Below, in pieces: positions 46,701 through 57,548 of a stretch of DNA of 64,000 nt (the stretch's first letter is position 1; each line of letters opens with the position of its first letter). The stretch spans positions 186,001 to 250,000 of the forward strand of contig OY987270.1 in the NCBI GenBank assembly GCA_963920665.1, in the 5' to 3' direction. The stretch is from Straminergon stramineum (taxonomy: Eukaryota; Streptophyta; Bryopsida; Hypnales; Calliergonaceae). The position numbers and the translations under genes are program-made. Below the pieces are notes generated by a model. That model was not told where the DNA came from. It did no database searches and saw only the letters and a program-made list of their open reading frames with translations.

Positions 46701-47326
46701 ACATTCAAGTGGAGAAGAATATTGGAGGTTTGGAATGCAACTTTGAGGAAAGAATAAGCTCTTCACAAAGTCTTTGAGACTTGAGGACTATCTCCAATTT
46801 TTTTGAGACTCCATACATCTTGAAATATACATTACAAAAGAGTTTATTTCAAATGTGAACAATGATCATTTACTACTTTTCAATAATCCAAGTATAAAAA
46901 TTTATTGAATCCACAATATTGATCTCTATAATCAAATGTATCAACAACCAAATGACATTGAAAAATAGTATTGTTATATATTACCTTATTCAAAACTCCA
47001 AGCACATAAAGTTTCCAAAAACGTGGATTAATAGAGAAATATTTCACAATGCCAATTTGTTGTACTTGCAATAGTGTTGGGCCTTCAAAGTAATTGATGT
47101 ATTTGTAATATGCTAACTTGAAGGCAAATGGTTCTACAAAAAACAACAAATTAATAAGGTTATCCATTTTATTTTGTAAATTAAAGATGTCACTAAGTTG
47201 ATGGATTGATGAAGATAAGAAAAAAGAGTAGCCATAAGTACCTAAATCTTTCTGATAGTTCATGTTTGGTTTTAGTGATTTACAAATGCACATAGTGATA
47301 AAAACTTGGAAATAAATAGCTTTCAT
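43785..47326 (-). pseudogene. Decayed DDE-transposon-like coding region (DUF6729-like zinc domain)
   Basis: Consecutive minus-strand open segments (46880-47326, 46278-46628, 45971-46210, 44858-45481, 44569-44874, 44345-44557, 43835-44326) are broken by stops and frame changes. The second has CPTCQKQGYLRFKEFSLPRH followed by YICATQNGCGATFSIMD-D, resembling the Cys-rich domain (DUF6729-like, by memory) found before transposase-like regions in large eukaryotic DNA transposons. Next, near 45600-45840, comes MNEWYQIIAHQWTN, then YLDKCCNDC and LLDNFY, which resemble the D-containing strands of DDE transposases. All segments share strand and order, so one long gene has decayed. The family is uncertain, no flanking TIRs were found, and further segments at the N- and C-terminal ends are unrecognised. 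Confidence 0.45.
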
Positions 47327-49163
47327 TCTTGTACCAAAAGATCTCTCTACAACCTTCTTCTAGATATTATTCCAAAGAGTATCTAGTCCATAATGGATGC
47401 TTAATTGAATTTATATGAAATTAAATACCAAAGAAGATTGTAGGCATATTAGTAGTAGCAAACTAGCTAAACAAAAAATAAGTAGGTATAATAAAAGGTA
47501 TTGTAGTTGCCTCTTACTTGAGTCGTAAGAAGTTTCAACTTTGAATCCTAGAATTTTAAGGATATTGAATCATTCAAAACTGCAACAACATAATCCAAAT
47601 GATATGAGGCTCAACAATTGAACTATTAACAATTTTTTTGATAATGTCTCAGATAATGAGGACTTGCATGACATTGTCACAAAGATTTGTGAACCTATTT
47701 GGAATAGCACCAAGCCTTTGTTGTGGTAATGCTAGCATATAACTATAATACCCCTAAACACCCTAAATATTCATAAATCTACCCTCAAAATCCCTTTTTC
47801 CCCTAATCCCTATCCTATGATTCCCTCTATGCCCTAGAAACTGCCACACCTAACTTTGATCTATTATAAAACATGGATAGTAGCTTCAAGCATCTTGAAA
47901 CTTTCTACAATGTAGATCAACTACCTAAAAGATTACATACCAAGTTTCAATTTAATCCAAGATATTGTTCAACTTTGGTGGACATTTTACTAATACTGAC
48001 TTTCCAACCCTACACTACTTTCATATCCTAGTTGTATTTTATACATAAATCATAGATCTAGAGTCCATTGAAGCTAAAATTTTGACGAAAGAGAGAAAGT
48101 AGGATAAAAAAATTACCCTCCAAGTTTCATTACCAAAATATAAAATTCCAAAACATAAAATGCTAAAAAGATATACGCTCCTCAATACACCCTCTTGAGC
48201 TGTCTTGAAATCCAAACACCTCCACTTCAAACCCTCATAACTTTCTCTCTATAATAGATCTAGATTTGAAACTTGGCCTCATTGAGTATCAACTCTCTAA
48301 AAACTCAGATCTAAAATTTTGAATCCATCCAACACTTTTACCAAATGCAACACAAGCTCCTTCAAATCAATGTTTTACTCCAAATAAATCTTTACAACAA
48401 AACAACTCTCCATCCTCAAGTCCATCCCTCTACTCCCACCATTAAGAACAAGAAAACAAAAACAACAGAGAGAGCAAGGGACCAACCCTTGCCTCAAGTA
48501 GCCTCTACAAACCCCTATGGCTAGCTGTTGGTTAACCCTAACTCTAATCCCACTACCCTAGTATCAACTACTAACAAACGGGTTATCGATTGGCAATTAC
48601 ATGGTTAACAACAACAACCTCCTTATTCTAACACCTCTCAACACACAATACTAACAACTAACAATGACCAACACTATCAACATTTTTGAAACTAATAAAG
48701 ATGTCAACTTCAAATATTAAACGGCCCACATCATGACAATGGTATCCTCATTAAAAAACATCTTTCGATGGACCAAAAATGCAAGAGAGAAATACACTAC
48801 AATATCGCATGACTATCATCAATTGTAGCACACTTGCCTTACTATCATTAACATTAGCCCATATGGAGATTAGTTTGGTATACATGAACTTGTGTGAAGA
48901 GGATATCTTTATATCCAATTGTTTGTAATTTTCACCTCATCTCAAGGTACCAAGCACTTCATAGAAGCTCCAAATCCCATACCATTTTTAGAGTAAAACT
49001 CTCAAATACTAATCCCCCCTAACTAGTACTAAGTTAAGTTAAGGCAATCAAGTTCAAACTAAATTGAACAAGAGTATGACCAAATCCAAGAGAAGACCTA
49101 ATATATGTTCAAACTCAAGTGTTAAATAGTGATGATCACAAAACATTCTCCACAACAAAATTC
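47327..49163. other. AT-rich intergenic DNA
   Basis: No gene is recognised. The plus strand is noticeably C-rich and G-poor at about 47740-48700 compared with its surroundings, the kind of skew sometimes left by old retroelements, but no termini or coding motif support a call. Confidence 0.3.
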
Positions 49164-49925
49164 TATAAGGTGATTGTAAGAAACACTTCATGTTTTTGGC
49201 TCAAAAACCCGATTGTTGGCTGTAGAACTGGCAGTACTACAGATTGCTATCAATTTTGCACGTTAGACTACGCCTGCAAATCTCAACCATCGATTGCGGG
49301 CTCCTATAGATCTTAACCGTTGATTAGTACTATACAGTACTATGTAGTACTATAGACTACTATAGAGTACTATAGAAGCCACTAGGAGTAGAAAATAACA
49401 GAAAAGGGATCTATGGACCTTCTCATTTTAGTAATTCAAAAAAAATTCAAAAAATTCCTAAAAAAAAACCATTTTTGTAGACAAGCCTGCTCTCACATTG
49501 CACCAAAAATTTCTTCAAAGAAATTTTTCTCTTGCCCAACAAATGTGCATGAACAACAATCACTTTGGCCCCATGTAGACACCTCATGCAAAGAGTTTTT
49601 GCAAAAAAACTCTTCGTCTCTCATTGGAATGCAAGTACACCTCTAGCTTCTCCAATTTGTGGCTTCCAATTTGCATTTTTGGGTACAACTTCAGCTCAAA
49701 ACCCCACAAAATGGCCAAGGTAGACACCCAATTGGGGTCACTTTAAAAATAATATATTTTTAATAAAACCCCCAAAATACAAAATGTATGAAACTTTTAT
49801 GTGTACCTTCATTCTAAATTTCAAAACAAATGAACTTATGAGGCAAAAGTTATGACCAAAAAACGACATGTTCGAGGGCAAGGGGACAAAAAATAGGACA
49901 AGGGTTTCTTGCAATCACCCTATAT
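49164..49925. mobile_element. Candidate TIR element of about 760 bp
   Basis: The left end ATAAGGTGATTGTAAGAAAC and the right end GTTTCTTGCAATCACCCTAT are near reverse complements (about 18 of 20 positions). TATA or TA lies at both outer edges, so a TA duplication is possible but cannot be proven without an empty site. The interior contains the 10-bp tandem repeat at 49326-49375 and AT-rich sequence with no transposase. A second end-like sequence (TCTTGTAATCACCCC) occurs near 52415. Confidence 0.5.
49326..49375. repeat. 10-bp tandem repeat, 5 units
   Basis: Five contiguous units of AGTACTATAG (variants end in AC or GT, one begins ACTAC) have an exact 10-bp period. AGTACT is itself palindromic. 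The repeat lies inside the candidate TIR element. Confidence 0.92.
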
Positions 49926-52900
49926 GACTTAGTAATGAATTCACTTTGACATCATACTTAAGAATTGGAAAATTGGTGTAGTGATTAGGATGGTTGATTT
50001 TCAATTGTCAAATCAAATGAACTCAAAGCTTACTAAACAAGTATGTGAACAAGCTCGCCTAACTAAAGAGTTCCAATGATATGTTCACACTTAGATTGGA
50101 TATACTATGCTCACATCACTCCTCAAAACTGGAAAATTTGTTAATGTGTTGATTTGGATACCTCAATGGTGATTTTTGAAAACGAAACAACCTTACTAAC
50201 TTAAATGAGTTTGTAAGCTCAAGTTGAGTTGAAGCCTTAAAAGATATATTCAAATTTAGTATTAAAAGTGGTGTTTTTTGAGAGTCTAAGGAATGACTCT
50301 AGGTACATATTGGGATTAGATGTTTGTTTGCAAACTTTGCTTACTCTTAAAAACTCTTACAATAAAAAAAAATTAGAGAGTATATTGGAAAGGTGTACCT
50401 CAAAGGTATCACCAATGTTGATGATGAGTGTGTTGAGCTTGGGCTTCATTGAGATCCAAGCTCTACTATACAATGTGATTGTCACTCAAATAGTCAAATT
50501 ATATGTTTGGCATTCAACATATGAGGGGAAGTCCTTACTAACCAAGAAGTAATCCCCCTATCCGAATCCCTCCAAGGACTCTAGCAAGGGTGCATAGTCA
50601 TAGTCTCCTAATACCTTGGCACTTGTGATCCATTTCTTCGTTTCTTCCAAGCCTTGCTATGGGGTGAACTATCGTGATCCCTAGAACATACCAAAGTATT
50701 TCTATGAGACATAAATTGGCAAGATATTCTTTGATGGTCTATAACAGTATTGTACAACAATATTGAGTGTGACCAAGGTATAGTGTGTTGTTCTAGTACA
50801 TTTGTAGGTTTTGTTTTTTTCTTGAAACACATGGACAATTTCTATACATCTACTAGTTTTCATGACGAAACCAACGTGATACTTCAACTTTAATTTACAA
50901 ATTCATACCAGTCAATACGAATGTACAAGGCTAGTTCAATAGGGATTTGGACTAATACATATGGGATCATGAGGGCTCTAATAAGTGTTCCATATACATG
51001 TCATCTTGATCCTAGATTCTTTTTAAAATTTATTTATATGGATTGAAGGACAAATTTGGTGTTGAAGAAAAAACAACACAAGGTGCATTTAATATGAGTA
51101 GTTGACTATTATTACACTAGTCAATAGTTGAGGTTATATTGGTTAACTTGTCAACTGCTTGCTTTGCTTTTAAACCCTAGATTTGGTCAACGGTTGCGCC
51201 AAATAAGAAGAAGTTTCCTTCTCCTACTTCATACTTCAATAATATTGAACAATCTCAAATTCATAAGCAGAGAGGATCCTCAAATTGTAGCAATCACAAG
51301 TTGAGAGGATCCTCAAATTACAATGAACAAGGTACACCGAGGTTGCAAGTGAGAGAAGAAGGCTCAACAAAGCAACGACCTAACAAAACAATTGCAACAA
51401 TGGAATTCATAGACAAACTCATCCAACATTTTATCCGCAAAAATTCATCACTTTAAAGATATTGTCCTACTTTGACCTATCTAAGAGTGAGATCCTAGGG
51501 GGGGGGGGGGGGACGAGGGTCAGGGTGAAGTGGCTCCCTCACTCGGCACCTCCAAGTCATTGCATGGGTGCAAGTAAAAAAAAAAAAACCTATTTTGTGC
51601 TTGATTAATTTACATTTACATTGTACACCTCAATTGGCAAATTTGGGGCCTTTGATTGCAAATATGAATTCAAAATTTTCAAATCTTATCATGTGTAGAA
51701 AATATATAATTTCATCGTTTTCCCAAGGGGCCAAGTGAGCGGGTGTACACATGTGGCGGTGAAGATAAAATCATCCTATGACAAGTCAAATAATTGGGTT
51801 GGGTTTCCATGTTGGCATTGTTGAAAAAACAATTTAATTATTCCCACAAAAAGACAAATGTGAGAAATGGAGAGAGCATCCCAAATTTATCTTTTTGAAA
51901 AACTATGAAGTTGGTATGAATATTTTGAAGTGTGATGCCCAATTGGCCCAAAAGAATCTTCAAACTATCTCCAAACCAATAAAAAGTGTATCCATAATGG
52001 TCATTTTCTTCACCTAAAGTAGTCACAATATTTCGTAATATAGCTACAACATGAAGGCCTAACAAAGTCACTTTTTGAATTGAATTTACACTCAAAAGGT
52101 GGAAGTTCCTATCGTAGTCACTTATCACTCCATCACCATCATCCACGACTTTGAGTCATTGTAGCCACTAACTCAACCTAATATAGCCCAATCTCATTAA
52201 TGGAAAAAAGGCTATAAGTGATTGATGCGAGACTTGAATGGATCATTCTATAGATGTTTGTGATGAATCTTGAGCCTATTGTAGGTTGGATTACCTTTTG
52301 TAGACCTTGGATGCTTAAAGAAACTTCAAATGGACAGCATTACTTCGGAGGATAATTATATGGAAGGAGAAGAGAGGAGAACCATGAAAGCTTCATTGAA
52401 TTCATTAAAGTGTCTTGTAATCACCCCATGGGGGTGGGCAAGGACCATTTCACATTATGTCCCAATTTCCACTAAATTTTAAAAAATTTGATTGGTGGAA
52501 AACTAAAAATTGGGACTTGGAGCATCACACTATGTTTTAAGTCCCACATCACTCCAAAATGCCTACATGACAACACTTTTCAAAAGTTTTGGTATCAATG
52601 AAGTGGAATTTTGAGGTCAAATTGAGTCTAACCAAAATGAAAACCCAACTCAACTACCAATTCCCAACAAATTTTTTGAATATATAAGAAAGTGAAAATA
52701 TCGCATAAAGCATCTTAGTAGGTTGGATTTTTCTCCAAATTTTTCTAATGCAGATTTGATGCTAATAGTATGCCCCAAATGGATTCTTGACTTTTTGACT
52801 CATTTTTGGGTAACTTCATTGCTATATAATATTATACAAGAGACAAATTGGGACTTAAAGTTGGGACTTTGGCCTTCATACTATGAGTGCCAAGTCCCAC

Positions 52901-53831
52901 ATTTTCTAGTTTGGAGAAGTAGTGTAAGATGCCCTTAAGTTAAGGCCCATTTAATACCAAATCGGGATGCTAAGGGGCCAAATTTTTATAGATTTTGATT
53001 TGTTGAAATCAAGAAGTCCTTAGAAAAAGGATTTACAAGATAAATCGAGAGGTCAAAGGTCTCCAAGAAGGCCAAATGATGTGGAACATTCTTTTTTCCT
53101 GTGTGATAGCAAAACCCTCAAATTCAGAGCATCTAGAATTATAAGTCAAACACATCTCAATGAGGTAGGTATGACTAAAAATTTGGGATCCTTGTTGAAA
53201 AGAGCTAATTTGTAATATCTTTTAATATTTTTAGTATTTTCTATCTTCTTAGTAGTTTACACACATTCAAAGGTCATGATCTTTAGGGGAATGTTTCTCA
53301 ATGGTAAACTAGAGGACTTGAAGAATCAAACTTCTCAATTTGGGGACCCCTCACTTATAGTGTAAATTGGATCTAAGACTTCCCTAGCTTATTAAAGTCA
53401 TTGAAGCTAAAATGACCTACTCTTATTTTGTTGTCTACTAATTTCATGTTTTGGGATGTTCTCTAGCTAATTTTTTTTTTTTTAATTTCAAATGTAGAAG
53501 TTCAATTTTTTTCAAATTGTATCACTTGGTGGTAAAGTAGGAGCACCTTGAACCAAGCAAATTTGTTTGAGAAACATTATTGTGTGTCGAAGAGCTCTCA
53601 TTTTTTAATCATTTGAAGATAGATTTTAATTAGAGTGATGTGAAATCCAAAAATGGTTTTTGAATCAAATATGCAATGTTATAAGAGGACAAACTTGGAT
53701 TGGTAGATAATCTAAATCGTGCCCTAATTCCTATGTCCACACTTTGAACATTGTGCAACAAGCATCTACTTATTTGATAGATTGTTTAGGACTCTATTTT
53801 GAAAATATACCTCTCAATTGGGTGATCCTAC
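49926..53831. other. Intergenic DNA with dispersed repeat and G15 run
   Basis: No gene is recognised in this 3.9-kb stretch. It contains a G15 run at 51498-51512 and the inverted partner (51588-51690) of the repeat at 26523-26625. Short open frames (for example 50268-50552 and 51838-52146) show no recognisable domain. Confidence 0.4.
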
Positions 53832-54487
53832 TTTACCCCCATAAAGAACATTTGAACCTTTTTATGTCAAAATACACTCAAAAATTGTCATTTCATTGCA
53901 AGGTGCAAAACTTTTAAAACTTAGTTGTATTTTTGCACTTTAGGTTTTGAATTTCTAATTTTAAATATGAAAATTTTGAGCTGAAATTTTGGAGGAAAAA
54001 ATTCAAAACAACAACTTGATTTTCATCCCTTAAAAAATTGCTAAGTGTAAGTAGATAGGAAATAGAAGGAAAAATCCAATCATTAATGGTTCTAAGATGG
54101 AATTAAAATACACTTATTCCAAACAATGAGATTTATTCTAGAAAACAAACTAAAGAATGTATTTCTTATAATTATAAAAATTGTGCTACAAATAAATCCT
54201 ACAAGTTATTTTTTGAAGAAAGTGCTTTGATTGCCTACAAACAAGATTCTCCATAACTTTCCCACTACTAGTCCAAATAGAATGAATCAAATCTTTTCAC
54301 ATAGACAAAAATATTTCTTATACGAAAAAAATTCAAATTTTTATTATGAATTTTAGTGATTTTTTGAGCTACTTAGCTATTCAATGAACCCTGTTTTGAG
54401 CTTAGAGTAGCATAAATTTTGCTCCCATTAACCAAGTGAAATAATAAATATATTCCCCAAATGGTCACTTGGTCCTTCAAAGGTTAA
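53832..54487 (+). mobile_element. TTAA-flanked TIR element, copy F
   Basis: The left end is TTTA then CCCCCATAAAGAACATTTG. The right end is GGTCCTTCAAAGG then TTAA at 54484-54487. The interior follows the family (CACTCAAAAATTGTCATTTC, GCTAAGTGTAAGTAGATAGG, ACAAGTTATTTTTTGAAG, CTTTCCCACTACTAG), but the copy is only 656 bp, so internal deletion has occurred. Its termini are more diverged than those of C and G. Confidence 0.7.
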
Positions 54488-56066
54488 CGAATAAGTTCTT
54501 CAATTTATCACTAGACTAACAAATGCATTTTTGGCCAAATGAGTTGTAGCATAGCTTTCTTCAACCACCCATCCCTATCCTTCACATACATCTAGCATGG
54601 CAAGTGCTAACCTTTGTTTTGTATTGCGCTCCTAGGATGGCAATTAATTGGAGAAGAAAAGGCATGCTAACGTCATTGTAAATGCCTCGTTTGTTTCTTA
54701 TCCACTTCTTCAAATTTGGAGTATTTTGGGAAATACCCAATAGAAATAATGTGAATTGATTCTTTTATGGGCCAAGGACAAAACTATAGAGGAAATCCTA
54801 AATAAATTACCAAAGATTTTTCTTGGCATGCCTACATTTTACTCATAACACATTGAGGCCAATTAACTACCATCTAAAGTTGTCATCTCTTTGTATGCCA
54901 TGCAAGCTTGGATGTGTTAAATTGAATAGTCAAGGGTGTACATGTTTCAAGGGGTGGTTGACATCAAGACTTAACCTCTAAATATCCAAGGCCTTTTCAG
55001 GTTTAGAAACATCATTGTTTTTGAAGTGTTATAAGTCTAAATGTCACAAAGTTATAGAAATCTCTATTGTATGTTCTTATAGTGTACGAGTTTTAGATGA
55101 TGTGATTCAAATTTGGAGTCATTTGGCCACATAGATTGCAAGATTATAATGTTTTAGCATTGGAAAAGGATGCTGAAATTTTTCTAGCAACACATTTGAA
55201 GGTGAAATTTGATTTCTAAACCTACTCAAATAAAAAATTGAAAGCTAGAAAGTACTTCAAAACCATCATACAAACATATTGGTGAAAGAAGTGTGTGTGT
55301 TTCTCTCTCTCTCCGAATATTTTATAAATTAATTGAACCCCCAAGGCTCTCACTGGTTCCCTTAAAAAAATTTGAACTCCCTCAACTAAAAAGACATTAT
55401 GGGCTTTAATTTTAGTCTTGTGACTTCGAAATTCTATTATTTTTGTCTTGGTTTCATTCCACTACTTTTGTCATTGCTTATTTCACTAGTTTAGTCATGT
55501 TGCCTCAAAGGCACTTCATGGTTGCAAAGTGGATCTTACATATGTCAATACAAAATCTCAAAGGTCACTTCAAAAATCGGCTAAACTAATTCTAATGTAA
55601 AACCGTCACTAGAATTGAGTTTGAGATGCAATGAACATGCTCTTTAGCTATAATTTTTGAAAAATAAAAATTCTTTTATTTTTCCAATCATAAAAATGAA
55701 TTTCAATCATTTATCAACAATGTTAGTACCTGGTGGATAATTTTCAAAATAATTACATTGTATTAGTATTCAAGAAAAAAAGAATGGAAGATTTTGGGTT
55801 TATAATATAACATATATAAATTGATTATATAACCAATTTTTTGAGGAACATTAATATATTGAAAATTCATTAAATTTTATAAAAATTAAATTTTTGAAAG
55901 GTTGTACCAATCTACTAAGTGTACATTGTCACCCATTCATCTTTAATACATTTTAATCCAAATTTTGGCATCATTCTAAGTTTTAAATCCAATTTTGGAA
56001 ATTGAAGAAAATACTATGTTTCTTTTTCAACAAGGGGGTTGCAAAGTGTTGCAACATTAGATATTG
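54488..56066. other. AT-rich intergenic DNA with a possible distant family fragment
   Basis: At about 54970-55200, TTAACCTCTAAATATCCAAGG followed further on by ACATAGATTGCAAGATTATAATG hints at a very diverged copy of the TTAA family. Without a right end I do not call it. A short CT run lies at about 55300-55313. No gene is recognised. Confidence 0.35.
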
Positions 56067-57019
56067 TTAACCCCTAAATGTATTTGATTATGTTTTCACC
56101 AAAAATGCTCTAAAATTGTCATTTCTAGTACAAGTACCAAATTTTAGAAAAAATAAATTTTTAGACACATGTAACCATAGGATCTTGTAGTACACTAGTT
56201 TGAGAAGATGTGGAAAAAATTTCAGAAATTTCCACCATGTAGATTGCAAGATATTAGCGTTTAACTTGATGAAAAGCCTTTTTTTGGCCTTGCAAAAATC
56301 TGAGCAGCTGCACTTCACAAGGTTAGATCATTATGAAAAATTGTCGAAAATGGTTGTAACTCTTTTGATTCATTCTTCAAGGCAAGTTTTCCACACTCTT
56401 GAAAAAATTCAAATCATTTGGAATTGTACAACATATAGGAAAAAATTAGTAAGTAGAAAGAAGTAGAGAATGATTCAAAATACTAAATTGTTAACAATTT
56501 ATTTATGGAATTGAAAAATGCCAATTCCAATGGTTGTAATGTTGTAATAAACAATTTGCACCTAAAATTTTATATTTTTTTCCAAGAATATTGGAAATTG
56601 AGTTAAATAAAGGTCTTCAAAGTTTATTTTAGAGTAGAGATTCCACAACTATCCACAAACTACCACAACTAAAACTCTTCATAACTTTCATATTATAATT
56701 CAAAATGGAATGATTCAAAGCTTTCCATGTACATATAAATCTAGTAAAACAATTTCAAATTTTTATTTAAAAAAGAAGTGATTTTTAAAGAAGTTGTTTT
56801 TGTTGCCCCAGTTGCCCGCCGAGCAATGAAAACTACAAATCATACAATAACTTTTTAACCATGTATTCAAAAGTTATGAAAATTGTTTGGCCTTAAAGCT
56901 ACTCTTTGGACACATGTTTTTTGAAAATTTCAAAGAAATAAAATAAAACTTTCATTTGTAGTAAACTACCTCAAATTGCTATGTTGACAAAAAACACCAT
57001 TTGGTCCTTTAGGGGTTAA
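56067..57019 (+). mobile_element. TTAA-flanked TIR element, copy G (reference copy)
   Basis: TTAA at 56067-56070 is followed by CCCCTAAATG, and GGTCCTTTAGGGG is followed by TTAA at 57016-57019. At 953 bp with clean ends, this is the best full-length copy. It aligns with copy C throughout and preserves the empty site for the MITE nested in C. It ends 530 bp from the CEP70 stop codon. It is non-coding. Confidence 0.88.
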
Positions 57020-57548
57020 ATTGGTGTATTTCATAACTTCAGCAACTTGAAATGTAATCCTATACCTATCCTAGTTTTTCAAACATTCCATGAATTGGAG
57101 TCACATTTTTTGGCATTGAATGATCACATCACTTAAAAATGATATTGCCTCTTGCCATGGTTGCACTACTAATACTAGGAATTTCATAGTCAATGTAATT
57201 TGTCCATTAACATCTTCAAGAGTCAAAAAATGCAAAGGAGTAAAAATTGTATCAACACTGAATCATCTCTAACAATTTTAGTTTGCAATATAGTGAATAT
57301 ATTGGGAGGAGAATTTCCATAATAGATATGATGATTTAAGTGTTTGTAAGTGTAAAAATTGTCAAGACCTACCTCTAGATATTAAGATCACATTTGGATA
57401 AATTAGCAACAATATAGATTGTAAAAATTTCCCACTGCTTGGATTTTGGGGCAATTGCCCCTTGGAAGGAAAGGATTCCATTGTTATTCACAAGAAGTTT
57501 TAGGCTCATTCTTTTACACGAATTTAACAAATAAATGTCATTCTTTAA
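57020..57548 (-). other. CEP70 3' flank
   Basis: This sequence lies between element copy G and the CEP70 stop codon at 57549-57551. It probably contains the CEP70 3' UTR. I identified no canonical minus-strand AATAAA near the gene end and no repeat. Confidence 0.35.

Noticed and set aside
26924..56318. Similar minus-strand frames at 26924-27154 and 56088-56318
   Set aside because: They are alike only because they lie in homologous parts of element copies C and G. The other copies have stops in the matching frame, so no conserved protein is indicated.
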